A DNA stretch of 64,000 nt. It comes from JANQQJ01 sp046290575. GTDB lineage: Bacteria; Pseudomonadota; Alphaproteobacteria; SMXS01. The translations under genes were made by a program, and so were the position numbers. Below the pieces are notes generated by a model that saw nothing but the letters and a program-made list of their open reading frames with translations, ran no database searches and was not told the origin of the DNA. Below are positions 8,272 to 17,137 of the stretch, piece after piece; within the stretch, counting starts at the first letter, position 1; each line of letters starts with the position of its first letter. Where the stretch lies: the NCBI GenBank assembly GCA_046290575.1, contig JBKAGX010000007.1, positions 1-64,000 of the forward strand, in the 5' to 3' direction.

Positions 8272-11200
8272 TCAACTCGCCCCGCCTCTAACAAGTTCCT
8301 GCTGAAGAAACCCAGCGCCACGGACCCCGTTGTCAACCAGAATATCCGAGATGCGCGTTATCTGTTGCCTGTGTACGTCGGTCAGGCTGCTTGCCTTATC
8401 GGAGAGTAGTGTTCGTAGAATTTGAACAGTGTCTTCGCCGTTGTCGCTACCAGTCCAAAAATCTCGGTCGCTTCGTTTGGCTTCTGCCAGGTACAAAAGC
8501 CAGTCCAACCCTGGGCTCGGCAGAAGGTCAGTCCCGCCGCGTTTAAGCAGCACCGTGACGCCGTGATACAAGGTCGAGTTCTTGCCAACTTGTTTGACAA
8601 CTTTCTCCAACAGCCCGTCAAACTTAGACAGATGAGGCCAGCCAGGATCAACGCCACACAAGAGCGGCTGAAAGTCAGCTCGGACACAAAAAAGAAGCGC
8701 CAGAGCGCTTTCCATCAAGTCTCCGTCCAAGTGGTCATCGGGATAGGCCGCAAGTTCGGGATTTGACAACACCCAGTCAGCCAGCTCTTCCCATAGAGAG
8801 ACTGTCTCATTCTCTAGGTCATCGCTGTACAGAATTGCAGCTATCATGTAGCCGCGCATGAAGCGAGGCATGATCACAAGAGCAGCGCGGGTGTCGGCAT
8901 CCAGTATCCGTTGAAGAAAAACCCGGCGCACTTCATCTGCTGACAACTTGGCGGCCAAACCGCCGCACCACGCAGAGAACTCAAAAATCCACTCGTAAGG
9001 GACATCGCCGCCAACATGCCGGCGCCCATCGGCAAAGGGCGGTACAATCTTCTCAATTGCCCAATCCAATAGCTCTTCAACTAACTTGAGTAGCGTGTCC
9101 CGACGTTCTTGGTTTTCTAGTATTGGGTCGAGCGAGACCCTCAGCAAAATCAACTTTGCCAGGTGCCAATTGAACATCTGGTTGTTGCGAACATAGCCTT
9201 TCCACTCGTCATCGCAACTGACAGCGGGCCCCTTAATCCATGGGGCAGGGATTGAAGGCAGGTCGGGAAACGCGCCTGCGGTTAGCAAGTCACCCGCTTG
9301 TTCCAATCTGGCAAGCTCTTGTCGCGCTTCGGCCTCATCCCAAAATGGAGAGTGGTAGTCGGGGCCGTCATCCCGATCACCCACAAGCCTCTGGCAGCCA
9401 AAACAAAATAGGAACCATACGAAGTCAGGATCATGCTGTGCGTAAAAGCCTGAGGAAGCGAAAGCAACTTTCACAACACCCTCAAGCGCGTCCACCGCGA
9501 GATTTAGTAGCGCCTCCCGACAATCATCGTTTCGATAACCGCGCGCCAGGAGGGCAGCGAAGCCATAAGCGGCATAGACAGGCGGGTACATCATGAGAAG
9601 CGTACCGCGGTAGAGGGAAGTGTTTTCCCTTTCCACGTAGACGGACGCTCTTTTCAGGACATCGTAACACCAGGGCGCTATGTCTGATTCCCAGTCGTCT
9701 CCCTCATAAAAGCGTGCTGCGAGGAAGGCCGTCCCGGCGACAGCGGACAATCTGTTTCTTTCAACGTGAGGATCGGCCCCATCGCCCAGTTCAAATAGGT
9801 CTTCCTCATCAAGACTTCTTGCCTGTGCAATGGCCTCACGAAGTGCAGACCCCTCTTGAAGTTGCCCTGTTTCAATTGCCTTGTCAGCGGCAAGCGCTAG
9901 CCCAACGTGCTGGCTCAGCTGTGCGTATTGTTCCTGCTGCTCAATTGTCTCCTGTGATTCCAGCGAGGGCGCCTCGTTGTAGAATTCAATATGTTCACCA
10001 TCTGCTGACTGCCTCACTTTCCAGTATTGAGGGTCGGCGTGCTCAACAAAGCGGGACATACGGTTTCGCAGTTCATCCTCTAAGTCGTCGCTTTCCCGTT
10101 GTTCCTTACAAAGATAGGGCAACCGTTCGGGAAAAGACTGAATGAGGGCCACATATCGCTCTCGCAAGTCCTCCTCGGACTGGAAGACAAAGTAGGGAAC
10201 CAGCGCACGAATATCATGCTTGCGGTGCGGCTTCTGATTGAGTGCTCGAACGGCTTTCAAGTACTCCCCATACCTATGCCAGTCCCCCATTTCATTTGCC
10301 TGTTGCGTCTGGTCATCAAAACAGCGCTGAATGTCCCAGTCCCAGAGATGAGGACACGTCACAAGAGGCAGCACGCGTTCCAGTGCTGTTCCAGGGTGAG
10401 CAAGAGCTAAACTGACCCCAATGCCAAGGACACTGACAGCCTCATTCCCTTCCACCACTTTCTGAAAAACGTCTTCAAAATCCCGATCACCTTCGATTTC
10501 CTCCAAAGCCCATTGCTCTAGCGCCATCAGGGCAGAGTTGATTGCATTATTGCCCCATGTGCCTCTGAACCACAGATAGACACGACCATCGCCCCAAAAC
10601 CGCTGTTGACCCCAGGGCAACTCAAGCTCGATAGGGATAAGCGTTACTTTTGGACCGTCCCAGTGGCGCTCTTGCTCGTATTTCCAGACCCGAACGGCAT
10701 GGTTGCAAAGCCCACGGATAAGCCGAAGCGCTTCCTCTTCGTGGAGCCTCAGCAGCGCCAGAAATGGAAACCGAACTGGAGAAGGCGGGTAGAACGCATG
10801 ATGGTCAGCGATCCCGTGCTCTTCAATAAGCTGAGTGCGCATACTGTCGTATGTTCGCTCCTCATCGAGCTCTGGGTCCTCAAGAAGCACGTCGAACATA
10901 AAATCAACAAGAGCAGATGGTGTATGGCGGACCAGCTCCATGCAGTTCTCAAGAATGTGTTCCCGGTAAATGTGGACTTTTTCGTCACGGGCCTTTTCAG
11001 TCAAATAACCCTCAATGAGGTTGGGTACCGTCCTGGCTGAACTTAGGAGGAGCACACGCAGCCGTTTCTCCAGCTTTTCCTCATCGTCATATCGAATGTC
11101 CAAGCCAAAGGGGGGCCGTAGGTCTTCAAACCGGTTCACATGCCGGCAAGATTCAATTTCCACCAACCACTCGTAGGCAAGTTTGCCAATCTCGCCTGTG

Positions 11201-13497
11201 TGCCTGACGCCGTACCCAGCAAAGTTTTTTTGCCAAACCTCCAGAACAGGCAGGATTTCCGGAATGAGTTCGTGAGGGAGCTCCGGTATTTTTGGTACCA
11301 ACCAGTCGAGAAATCGCACCCAAATAAACAGCTTAGGCAAGGCCGCATAGTTGGCCATCGTGATGCGATCCTCCATCGGCAAATCAGGGAGGATAGATTC
11401 GTCCAAGAACACCGGATTCGGCACCACCTCAACCGTTCTCATCCCGGTGATGAGTGATTTCAGATTCGAGAAGTCATCATCGGTCAGTACGTCAGTCAGC
11501 CCCTCGAGAAGCGCCGTGCTTCGCACTGAGTGAACGGGTGCCGTGATCACGCACCTTCGCCAAAGCGGCCGCAGGTTATCGTTCGAAACCTTGCTTAGTA
11601 GCGCGGACCAGGCGTCTGCTCCTCCATCACCCTCTAGTTCATAGGTCGCAAGCAGTTGAACCGGCCGGGCCAGTATTTGCGGCTCTCCAACCTCGCTCAA
11701 GAACGCGTCCAGCCGGTCCCGGCAACCAACAAGCAATTCGCACAATGCCCACTCTTCGTAGATATCGTGGCTGAACGTCGCCGTATGCCCAAGCTCCACA
11801 TTCTGGATGACACCACCTGATGCCAAGGCGGTCAGCGCGTTCTCAGGGATGTTTCTTATTGAGATGGCTCCGCCAGGGCTACGAACCGCCCGTTCGGCAA
11901 GTTCAAGAAGAGCATTCCGCCGCGCCTGCGCGGCTTCTTCATCCGAAGCCTCTGTTCCGCCGAGCCGCCACCAGAGCTTCAACAGTTCCACTTCTGTGGT
12001 TGGTATCGTCTCGGCGCTGGCATCGCCGGACATTCTCACAAGCGCATCCAAAAAGAACGGCCTGGTCAGGATTGCATCAAATGATGCCCCTTCCACAAAC
12101 AACGGACGGAACCGCGGAAATGCCTCCGCCAACGCCGTTAGCTCGTCCTTGGAAAAACTGGTAACACTGATGGTCCGTAGCTTCAGCGCACCCAATGCGT
12201 CTCCGTCTAACCAAGTTTCGAGATGCTGTAGATTGTTTTCCCGAACGGTAGAGAGAACGCGCCACTGTGAAAGGCTGTCGTCGGCAACGATCGCTCGCAG
12301 AATATCATTTACCGTAAGCTGGGCGGCTGCATCCGTGATCTTGTCTATGCCATCAATGAAAAGGATGGGCTCACCGCAACATGCAAATTCCCGGAGTAGA
12401 TCACCAATTGAACAGCTGATGTCGAGCGCACTTGCGTGCGTTGGCCAGCCGCCGGGACGAATGCGTAAATCCTTTAAGGCAAAAACCGGGCCGTGTTGGG
12501 CGCACTCTTCGGCAATCTCTTTCAATACAGCCGATTTGCCGCAGCCAGGTTCGCCGGTCACTTGAACAAAGCGGCTATCCTGCAAGGCGCTTCGAGTGGC
12601 CTCATATGCATCCGACCGGTGAATATGAATACCACCAATATCAGACCGTATGTCATCTAGGGCGAGCGCGGATTCCCGGTCAATGCTCTCAATTGCTGAT
12701 GCGTAGGAAGCCAAAGGGGCAACAGCAATACCCGCTTCATTAGCCCTTGCCACCAGAGCGGCCCGGTCGGCACCACCGGCGGTAGGAATAATATCTGCTG
12801 CATAATTGACTAAAGTTTCCCAAAGCTGGCCAGCGTTTGCCTTGTTTTCGGGCGCTAGTTGGGCGGCTAGACGGTCAATTACAAGCGCACTGTCTCTCGA
12901 CGCATCATCTGACTGAAAGTCGAAGTGCAAGACCACAAAAGACTTTAAGAGCTTCCAAAGCTCTTCGTCTTCAGGTACCGCCCCCAGCCGCTCTTTCAAA
13001 ATGTGGCGAACATCCGCCACAAACGCCGATTTGTCTGTGTGTGAAAAGTCAGGTTTGGTGATGCGGTCAAAAAACGCCTCAGCGTCAGCGCTGGTCCGCG
13101 CCCACTTCAAGACCGATTGAATATGCTTATCAGCTTTCGCACTGTAGACCCCGATGCCAACACCAATTCGGTGGCAAGCTCCGTCAAATTGATCTTGAGA
13201 GAAGGTGTCCCAGGCGCGACCGACAACGTCGGTCCATTTCTCATCATTCTGGGTGAACGAGAGTGAGTTCGTAATCTGGAGGGATAGCTTTGATGTGGTG
13301 CCGTCTGCCAGCACGCCCTCCACAACAATATCGTCCAACGGCTCACCCAACTCCCCCTGTTGGGTCAAAACCTTCGTCGCGCGTTGCCCAGGCAACCCGT
13401 GCGCGTGCGCCTCACACAACACAGCGACAAGATACGAAGCCGCAACCTTTGCCTCGAAATAAGCGCCTCCACCCCCTGTCACATACGGACTGGCCAT
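8272..13497 (-). CDS. Giant STAND-type ATPase with decayed PD-(D/E)XK-like N-terminus
   Basis: A 1741-residue protein. Residues 1-~200 resemble the Cap4/DUF4297-type nuclease fold: GGGGAYFEAKVAASYLVAVL, acidic LDDIVVEG at 54-61, then LSLQITNSLSFT near 71-82 where active relatives are expected to carry Q-x-K. Residues ~290-560 are a P-loop NTPase: Walker A GEPGCGKS at 315-322, Walker B ILFIDGIDK at 378-386, and a sensor-like STVREN at 416-421. The remaining ~1150 residues are mostly helical without a recognised repeat. This layout (effector, STAND ATPase, very large sensor) is that of Avs-type antiphage proteins, and the neighbouring recombinase and tRNA fit a mobile defence island. STAND ATPase: well supported. 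Antiphage role: inferred. An Avs subtype cannot be assigned by eye. Confidence 0.82.
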   Translation of the reverse strand: MASPYVTGGGGAYFEAKVAASYLVAVLCEAHAHGLPGQRATKVLTQQGELGEPLDDIVVEGVLADGTTSKLSLQITNSLSFTQNDEKWTDVVGRAWDTFSQDQFDGACHRIGVGIGVYSAKADKHIQSVLKWARTSADAEAFFDRITKPDFSHTDKSAFVADVRHILKERLGAVPEDEELWKLLKSFVVLHFDFQSDDASRDSALVIDRLAAQLAPENKANAGQLWETLVNYAADIIPTAGGADRAALVARANEAGIAVAPLASYASAIESIDRESALALDDIRSDIGGIHIHRSDAYEATRSALQDSRFVQVTGEPGCGKSAVLKEIAEECAQHGPVFALKDLRIRPGGWPTHASALDISCSIGDLLREFACCGEPILFIDGIDKITDAAAQLTVNDILRAIVADDSLSQWRVLSTVRENNLQHLETWLDGDALGALKLRTISVTSFSKDELTALAEAFPRFRPLFVEGASFDAILTRPFFLDALVRMSGDASAETIPTTEVELLKLWWRLGGTEASDEEAAQARRNALLELAERAVRSPGGAISIRNIPENALTALASGGVIQNVELGHTATFSHDIYEEWALCELLVGCRDRLDAFLSEVGEPQILARPVQLLATYELEGDGGADAWSALLSKVSNDNLRPLWRRCVITAPVHSVRSTALLEGLTDVLTDDDFSNLKSLITGMRTVEVVPNPVFLDESILPDLPMEDRITMANYAALPKLFIWVRFLDWLVPKIPELPHELIPEILPVLEVWQKNFAGYGVRHTGEIGKLAYEWLVEIESCRHVNRFEDLRPPFGLDIRYDDEEKLEKRLRVLLLSSARTVPNLIEGYLTEKARDEKVHIYREHILENCMELVRHTPSALVDFMFDVLLEDPELDEERTYDSMRTQLIEEHGIADHHAFYPPSPVRFPFLALLRLHEEEALRLIRGLCNHAVRVWKYEQERHWDGPKVTLIPIELELPWGQQRFWGDGRVYLWFRGTWGNNAINSALMALEQWALEEIEGDRDFEDVFQKVVEGNEAVSVLGIGVSLALAHPGTALERVLPLVTCPHLWDWDIQRCFDDQTQQANEMGDWHRYGEYLKAVRALNQKPHRKHDIRALVPYFVFQSEEDLRERYVALIQSFPERLPYLCKEQRESDDLEDELRNRMSRFVEHADPQYWKVRQSADGEHIEFYNEAPSLESQETIEQQEQYAQLSQHVGLALAADKAIETGQLQEGSALREAIAQARSLDEEDLFELGDGADPHVERNRLSAVAGTAFLAARFYEGDDWESDIAPWCYDVLKRASVYVERENTSLYRGTLLMMYPPVYAAYGFAALLARGYRNDDCREALLNLAVDALEGVVKVAFASSGFYAQHDPDFVWFLFCFGCQRLVGDRDDGPDYHSPFWDEAEARQELARLEQAGDLLTAGAFPDLPSIPAPWIKGPAVSCDDEWKGYVRNNQMFNWHLAKLILLRVSLDPILENQERRDTLLKLVEELLDWAIEKIVPPFADGRRHVGGDVPYEWIFEFSAWCGGLAAKLSADEVRRVFLQRILDADTRAALVIMPRFMRGYMIAAILYSDDLENETVSLWEELADWVLSNPELAAYPDDHLDGDLMESALALLFCVRADFQPLLCGVDPGWPHLSKFDGLLEKVVKQVGKNSTLYHGVTVLLKRGGTDLLPSPGLDWLLYLAEAKRSDRDFWTGSDNGEDTVQILRTLLSDKASSLTDVHRQQITRISDILVDNGVRGAGFLQQELVRGGAS

Positions 13498-13700
13498 TAA
13501 TCTATTTCCATCAATTGTCTTTGTTCATCCTGATCCAGAACCTCGTCACGCGCGATCATAGCTGTAATCGGCTTCGACCAATTGCAACCTAGAATATACT
13601 CATGTTCGATTTTTGTTCCAATCTTGCAATCCGTCAAACTTGAGCGGGGATTACAGGCTCTCGCCGGGGGCGCTCGGCTACGATTTGACGTGACCTGCAT
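13497..13700 (-). CDS. Possible 67-residue leader protein or gene remnant
   Basis: A short frame whose TAA overlaps the ATG of the giant ATPase by one base (TAATG at 13495-13499), the geometry of coupled genes. Its last ~25 residues (KPITAMIARDEVLDQDEQRQ and so on) look protein-like, with a balanced acidic helix, while the first ~25 (SNRSRAPPARACNPRSS) do not. It may be a real small partner that begins at an internal codon, or the 3' end of a gene otherwise lost. No family recognised. Confidence 0.3.
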   Translation of the reverse strand: MQVTSNRSRAPPARACNPRSSLTDCKIGTKIEHEYILGCNWSKPITAMIARDEVLDQDEQRQLMEID

Positions 13701-13910
13701 CCGCTTGGCGCCATGCCCACTCAGATGCGGATTAGGGGAACCGACGGAATCCGATGGAGAGAATTAGAGAGATATTCCGACTCTAGTATCGACAGGAGAA
13801 TTCTCTGTAGGGGTGGAAGCCAAGGGAGTGTGCCGCAAGCGCCCGGAATGTCGGCAGTATTCAGATTCAGCCCTTAGGGAAAAACAATATTATAGACAAT
13901 GGCATATCGG
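13701..13910. other. Island edge without a gene
   Basis: Between the short frame above and the tRNA I see no gene. A frame running through here across the tRNA would translate the tRNA itself and is not real. Any promoter for the giant ATPase should lie around 13560-13760, but no convincing -35/-10 pair is visible. Confidence 0.4.
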
Positions 13911-14000
<90 letters not shown>

Positions 14001-14201
14001 GCAAAGTCTCAAACCCGGTCGATTCTGGGCGGCGCGGACCATAGCGACGGGGGAACGCAAAGTAAATCCCGGCCCTGAAATTCCGCTGCTGCAATTGTTG
14101 ACTTGAGGGGGCGAGCCGCTATATTGCGCGCTCTTTCGGCGGCTGGGCCCGCGGGAAATTTTTTTCCTGTGTCGGACCCCCGCTTAACGGAAAGCAAGAC
14201 A

Positions 14202-14609
14202 ATGTTCGCAGTAGTAAAGACAGGCGGCAAGCAGTACCGGGTTTCCGCTGGTGACGTGATCAAGGTTGAGAAGCTGGCTGGTGAAGCTGGCGACTCCATC
14301 ACGCTGGGTGATGTGCTGATGGTGGGTGAGGGCGAAAGCGTTACTGTCGGGTCGCCGATGGTTGAAGGCGCTGCCGTTACCGCTGAAGTGCTGGAGCAGG
14401 CGCGGGCCGACAAGATCGTCATCTTCAAGAAGAAGCGCCGTCACAATTATCGCCGCAAGGCCGGTCACCGTCAGGACATTACGGTTCTGCGGGTCACCGA
14501 TGTCGCTGGTGGCGGCAAGAAATCTGCGAAAGCCAAGGCAGAGCCTGCGCCCGCACAGGAAGCAGCACCTGAAGCCGCAGCGGACGATACGCCCGCCAAG
14601 GAGGAATAG
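14202..14609 (+). CDS. rplU: 50S ribosomal protein L21
   Basis: A 135-residue protein. ATG 14202 gives the exact family opening MFAVVKTGGKQYRV; the frame is open further upstream but without homology. Typical L21 landmarks follow: GDVIKVEKL, the VGSPMVEGA strand and the basic KIVIFKKKRRHNYRRKAGHRQ segment that contacts 23S rRNA. The last ~30 residues are an Ala/Glu/Pro-rich extension, common in alphaproteobacterial L21. It binds the large ribosomal subunit and is followed two bases later by rpmA, its usual operon partner. Confidence 0.97.
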   Translation: MFAVVKTGGKQYRVSAGDVIKVEKLAGEAGDSITLGDVLMVGEGESVTVGSPMVEGAAVTAEVLEQARADKIVIFKKKRRHNYRRKAGHRQDITVLRVTDVAGGGKKSAKAKAEPAPAQEAAPEAAADDTPAKEE

Positions 14610-14611
14610 AA

Positions 14612-14875
14612 ATGGCCCATAAAAAAGCAGGCGGTAGTTCAAGGAACGGCCGCGATACCATTGGCCGCCGTCTGGGCGTCAAGAAGTTCGGTGGCGAACA
14701 TGTCATCCCCGGCAATATCATCATCCGCCAGCGCGGCACCAAATGGCACCCTGGCGAAAATGTCGGCATCGGCAAGGATCACACGATCTTTGCGGTCAGC
14801 GAAGGCCATGTGAAGTTCACGGTCGGCCGCGGCGGCCGGCAATATGTGGGCGTGGAGCCGGCACCGGCGGAGTAA
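14612..14875 (+). CDS. rpmA: 50S ribosomal protein L27
   Basis: An 87-residue protein with the conserved start MAHKKAGGSSRNGRDT, RLGVKKFGG and GNIIIRQRGTKWHPG. L27 sits near the peptidyl transferase centre, its flexible N-terminus reaching the P-site tRNA. There is no cleavable N-terminal leader of the Firmicutes type. Two bases separate it from rplU, and a strong intrinsic terminator lies 45 bases after its stop, so rplU-rpmA form a defined transcription unit. Confidence 0.97.
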   Translation: MAHKKAGGSSRNGRDTIGRRLGVKKFGGEHVIPGNIIIRQRGTKWHPGENVGIGKDHTIFAVSEGHVKFTVGRGGRQYVGVEPAPAE

Positions 14876-14920
14876 GCTCACCCGCTGGCCGTCCGCGCCA
14901 CCCGTTAAAAATTCGATGAA

Positions 14921-14948
14921 GGGGAATGGACGGCCATTCCCCTTTTTT
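14921..14948 (+). terminator. Rho-independent terminator after rpmA
   Basis: A perfect 9-bp stem (GGGGAATGG / CCATTCCCC, 14921-14942) with a 4-base loop, followed directly by six T residues. It ends rplU-rpmA, 18 bases before the obgE start, so obgE probably depends on read-through or its own start site. Confidence 0.9.
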
Positions 14949-14966
14949 CGTTTTAGGCGTTACGCC

Positions 14967-16004
14967 ATGAAGTTTCTCGACGAATGCAAAATCTACCTGC
15001 GCAGCGGTAATGGCGGCAATGGATGCATCGCCTTCCGGCGGGAGAAATATGTCGAATATGGCGGGCCCAATGGCGGCGATGGCGGCCGTGGCGGTGATGT
15101 GATTGTCGAGGCTGTTGAAGGCCTCAACACCCTGATCGACTACCGCTACAAACAGCACTTCAAGGCCGGTAGCGGTGTGCCGGGTGCCGGCAGCAACCGG
15201 ACGGGTCCTGACGGCAAGGACGCTGTTCTGAAAGTGCCGGTTGGAACCCAGATTTTCGAAGAAGACAAGGAAACGCTGCTCGCCGACCTGACTCACGTGG
15301 GTCAGCAGGTGAAACTGCTGAAGGGCGGCAATGGCGGTTTCGGGAACGCGCATTTCAAGAGTTCGACGAATCAGGCGCCGCGCCATGCCAACCCCGGCCA
15401 GACCGGGCAGGAAATGTGGGTATGGCTGCGGCTGAAGCTGATTGCCGATGCCGGGCTGGTGGGCCTGCCCAATGCCGGCAAGTCCTCTTTTCTGGCGGCG
15501 GTCAGCCGCGCACGCCCCAAGATCGCCGATTATCCCTTTACGACGCTGGTGCCCAATCTTGGTGTTGTCGGTGTCGATGAGGCCGAGTTTGTCATGGCCG
15601 ACATTCCCGGCCTGATCGAAGGCGCTCATGAAGGCACAGGACTCGGCACGCGCTTTCTGGGCCATGTGGAGCGCTGCCGCGTGCTGCTGCACCTGGTTGA
15701 CGGCACAGAAGAGGATGTGGTTGCGAATTACCGTACCATCCGCAGCGAGTTGGAGGCCTACGGGCAGGGACTTGCCGACAAGGTCGAAGTGGTCGGCCTT
15801 AACAAGTGCGATGCGCTTGCGGATGAAGAGGCCGCGGAAAAAGCCGCTGAACTGGAAGCGGCCAGCGACCAGCCTGTTCTGAGACTGTCTGCCGTGACAG
15901 GGGATGGTGTGACGCAGGTGCTGCGCACGCTGCGCGCCCAGATCGCCCCCCTCCGTTCGGTGGAAAAAGCCCAGGAGCGGGCGGGCTCCTGGCAGCCCCT
16001 GTAG
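14967..16004 (+). CDS. obgE: Ribosome-assembly GTPase Obg
   Basis: A 345-residue GTPase for late 50S assembly and stress signalling. ATG 14967 gives the family start MKFLDECKIYLRSG; the Gly-rich Obg fold spans 1-158. The G domain follows: P-loop GLPNAGKSS at 166-174, DIPG at 212-215, NKCD at 279-282, and a SAVTGDG G5-type motif. The long acidic C-terminal domain of some Obg proteins is absent; the protein ends shortly after the G domain. Its place after rplU-rpmA and before proB is the conserved alphaproteobacterial order. Confidence 0.96.
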   Translation: MKFLDECKIYLRSGNGGNGCIAFRREKYVEYGGPNGGDGGRGGDVIVEAVEGLNTLIDYRYKQHFKAGSGVPGAGSNRTGPDGKDAVLKVPVGTQIFEEDKETLLADLTHVGQQVKLLKGGNGGFGNAHFKSSTNQAPRHANPGQTGQEMWVWLRLKLIADAGLVGLPNAGKSSFLAAVSRARPKIADYPFTTLVPNLGVVGVDEAEFVMADIPGLIEGAHEGTGLGTRFLGHVERCRVLLHLVDGTEEDVVANYRTIRSELEAYGQGLADKVEVVGLNKCDALADEEAAEKAAELEAASDQPVLRLSAVTGDGVTQVLRTLRAQIAPLRSVEKAQERAGSWQPL

Positions 16005-16012
16005 AACGCGTC

Positions 16013-17125
16013 ATGTCCTATGACCTGTCACAAGCGAAGCGCGTGGTTGTCAAAGTGGGATCGTCCCTGCTGGTCGACGCTGCAGGCGCCTTGCGTGAGG
16101 ACTGGCTAAAGGGTCTGGCGCAGGACGTCGCCGCGCTGCATGGCGATGATGTAGATATTGTTCTTGTGTCATCGGGCGCCGTGGCCTTGGGGGCGTCTCT
16201 TTTGGGGGGCGGATTCAGCCGTCAGCGGCTTTCGGATGTGCAGGCTGCCGCCGCCGTTGGGCAGGTCCGGCTCGCCCATGCCTATGAGTCGATCTTCGGG
16301 CAGCATGGCCTCACCGTGGCTCAGGTGCTGCTGACGCTGGATGATAGCGAGGTTCGCCGCCGCTATTTGAATGCCCGCGATACCATTGACGCCTTGTTGC
16401 GGTTGCGTGCCGTGCCGGTCATCAACGAGAATGATACGGTGGCGACCAGCGAGATCCGCTATGGCGACAATGATCGGCTGGCGGCCCGCGTGGCGCAGAT
16501 GATCTCGGCGGATGCGCTTTTTATCCTGTCCGATGTTGAGGGCCTTTACACCGCCGATCCGTCGCAGGCCGATGCCCGGCTGGTCGACCATGTGTCTGAG
16601 ATCACCGACGAGATCGAGTCCATGGCGGGGGCGCCCAAGCCAGTCGGCCTCGGCTCGGGAGGGATGATCACCAAGATTGCTGCAGCCCGAATTGCGGTTG
16701 CCTCGGGATGCCAGGTCATCATTACCAGCGGCGTTCACGATCGGCCGCTCAGCCGCTACCGGAAAACCGGCACCGGCACCTGGTTTCAAGCGTCGGGCTC
16801 GCCGTCCTCCATGCGCAAGCAATGGCTGGCCGGGGCGTTGAAACCCAGCGGTGTGGTCGTTGTCGATTCTGGCGCGGCGCGGGCGTTGGCGGCGGGCAAG
16901 AGCCTATTGCCAGCGGGCGTGACGGGCCTGAAGGGTGATTTTGAGCGCGGCGATCTGGTGACCGTCGAGGATGAGCAGGGGCACGAGCTGGCGCGTGGCC
17001 TCGTGGCCTTTGCGGCGGATGAAGCAAAGCGTATTCTGGGCCATCGCAGCGATGCGATTGAAGACATCCTGGGCTACCGCGGCCGGGGCGAGTTGATCCA
17101 CCGGGACCATCTGGTGGTGTTGTAA
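16013..17125 (+). CDS. proB: Glutamate 5-kinase
   Basis: 370 residues. Catalyses ATP-dependent phosphorylation of glutamate, the first step of proline synthesis. The amino-acid kinase domain shows VVVKVGSSLLVD at the start, VSSGAVALG, INENDTVATSEIRYGDND and the GLGSGGMITKIAAA motif near residue 220. The C-terminal ~90 residues form a PUA domain (SGVVVVDSGAARAL, DFERGDLV). The proline-feedback loop of the kinase domain is intact. Starts 8 bases after obgE; proA follows 12 bases later, so proB-proA are co-transcribed. Confidence 0.96.
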   Translation: MSYDLSQAKRVVVKVGSSLLVDAAGALREDWLKGLAQDVAALHGDDVDIVLVSSGAVALGASLLGGGFSRQRLSDVQAAAAVGQVRLAHAYESIFGQHGLTVAQVLLTLDDSEVRRRYLNARDTIDALLRLRAVPVINENDTVATSEIRYGDNDRLAARVAQMISADALFILSDVEGLYTADPSQADARLVDHVSEITDEIESMAGAPKPVGLGSGGMITKIAAARIAVASGCQVIITSGVHDRPLSRYRKTGTGTWFQASGSPSSMRKQWLAGALKPSGVVVVDSGAARALAAGKSLLPAGVTGLKGDFERGDLVTVEDEQGHELARGLVAFAADEAKRILGHRSDAIEDILGYRGRGELIHRDHLVVL

Positions 17126-17137
17126 GGAGATGCCGTT

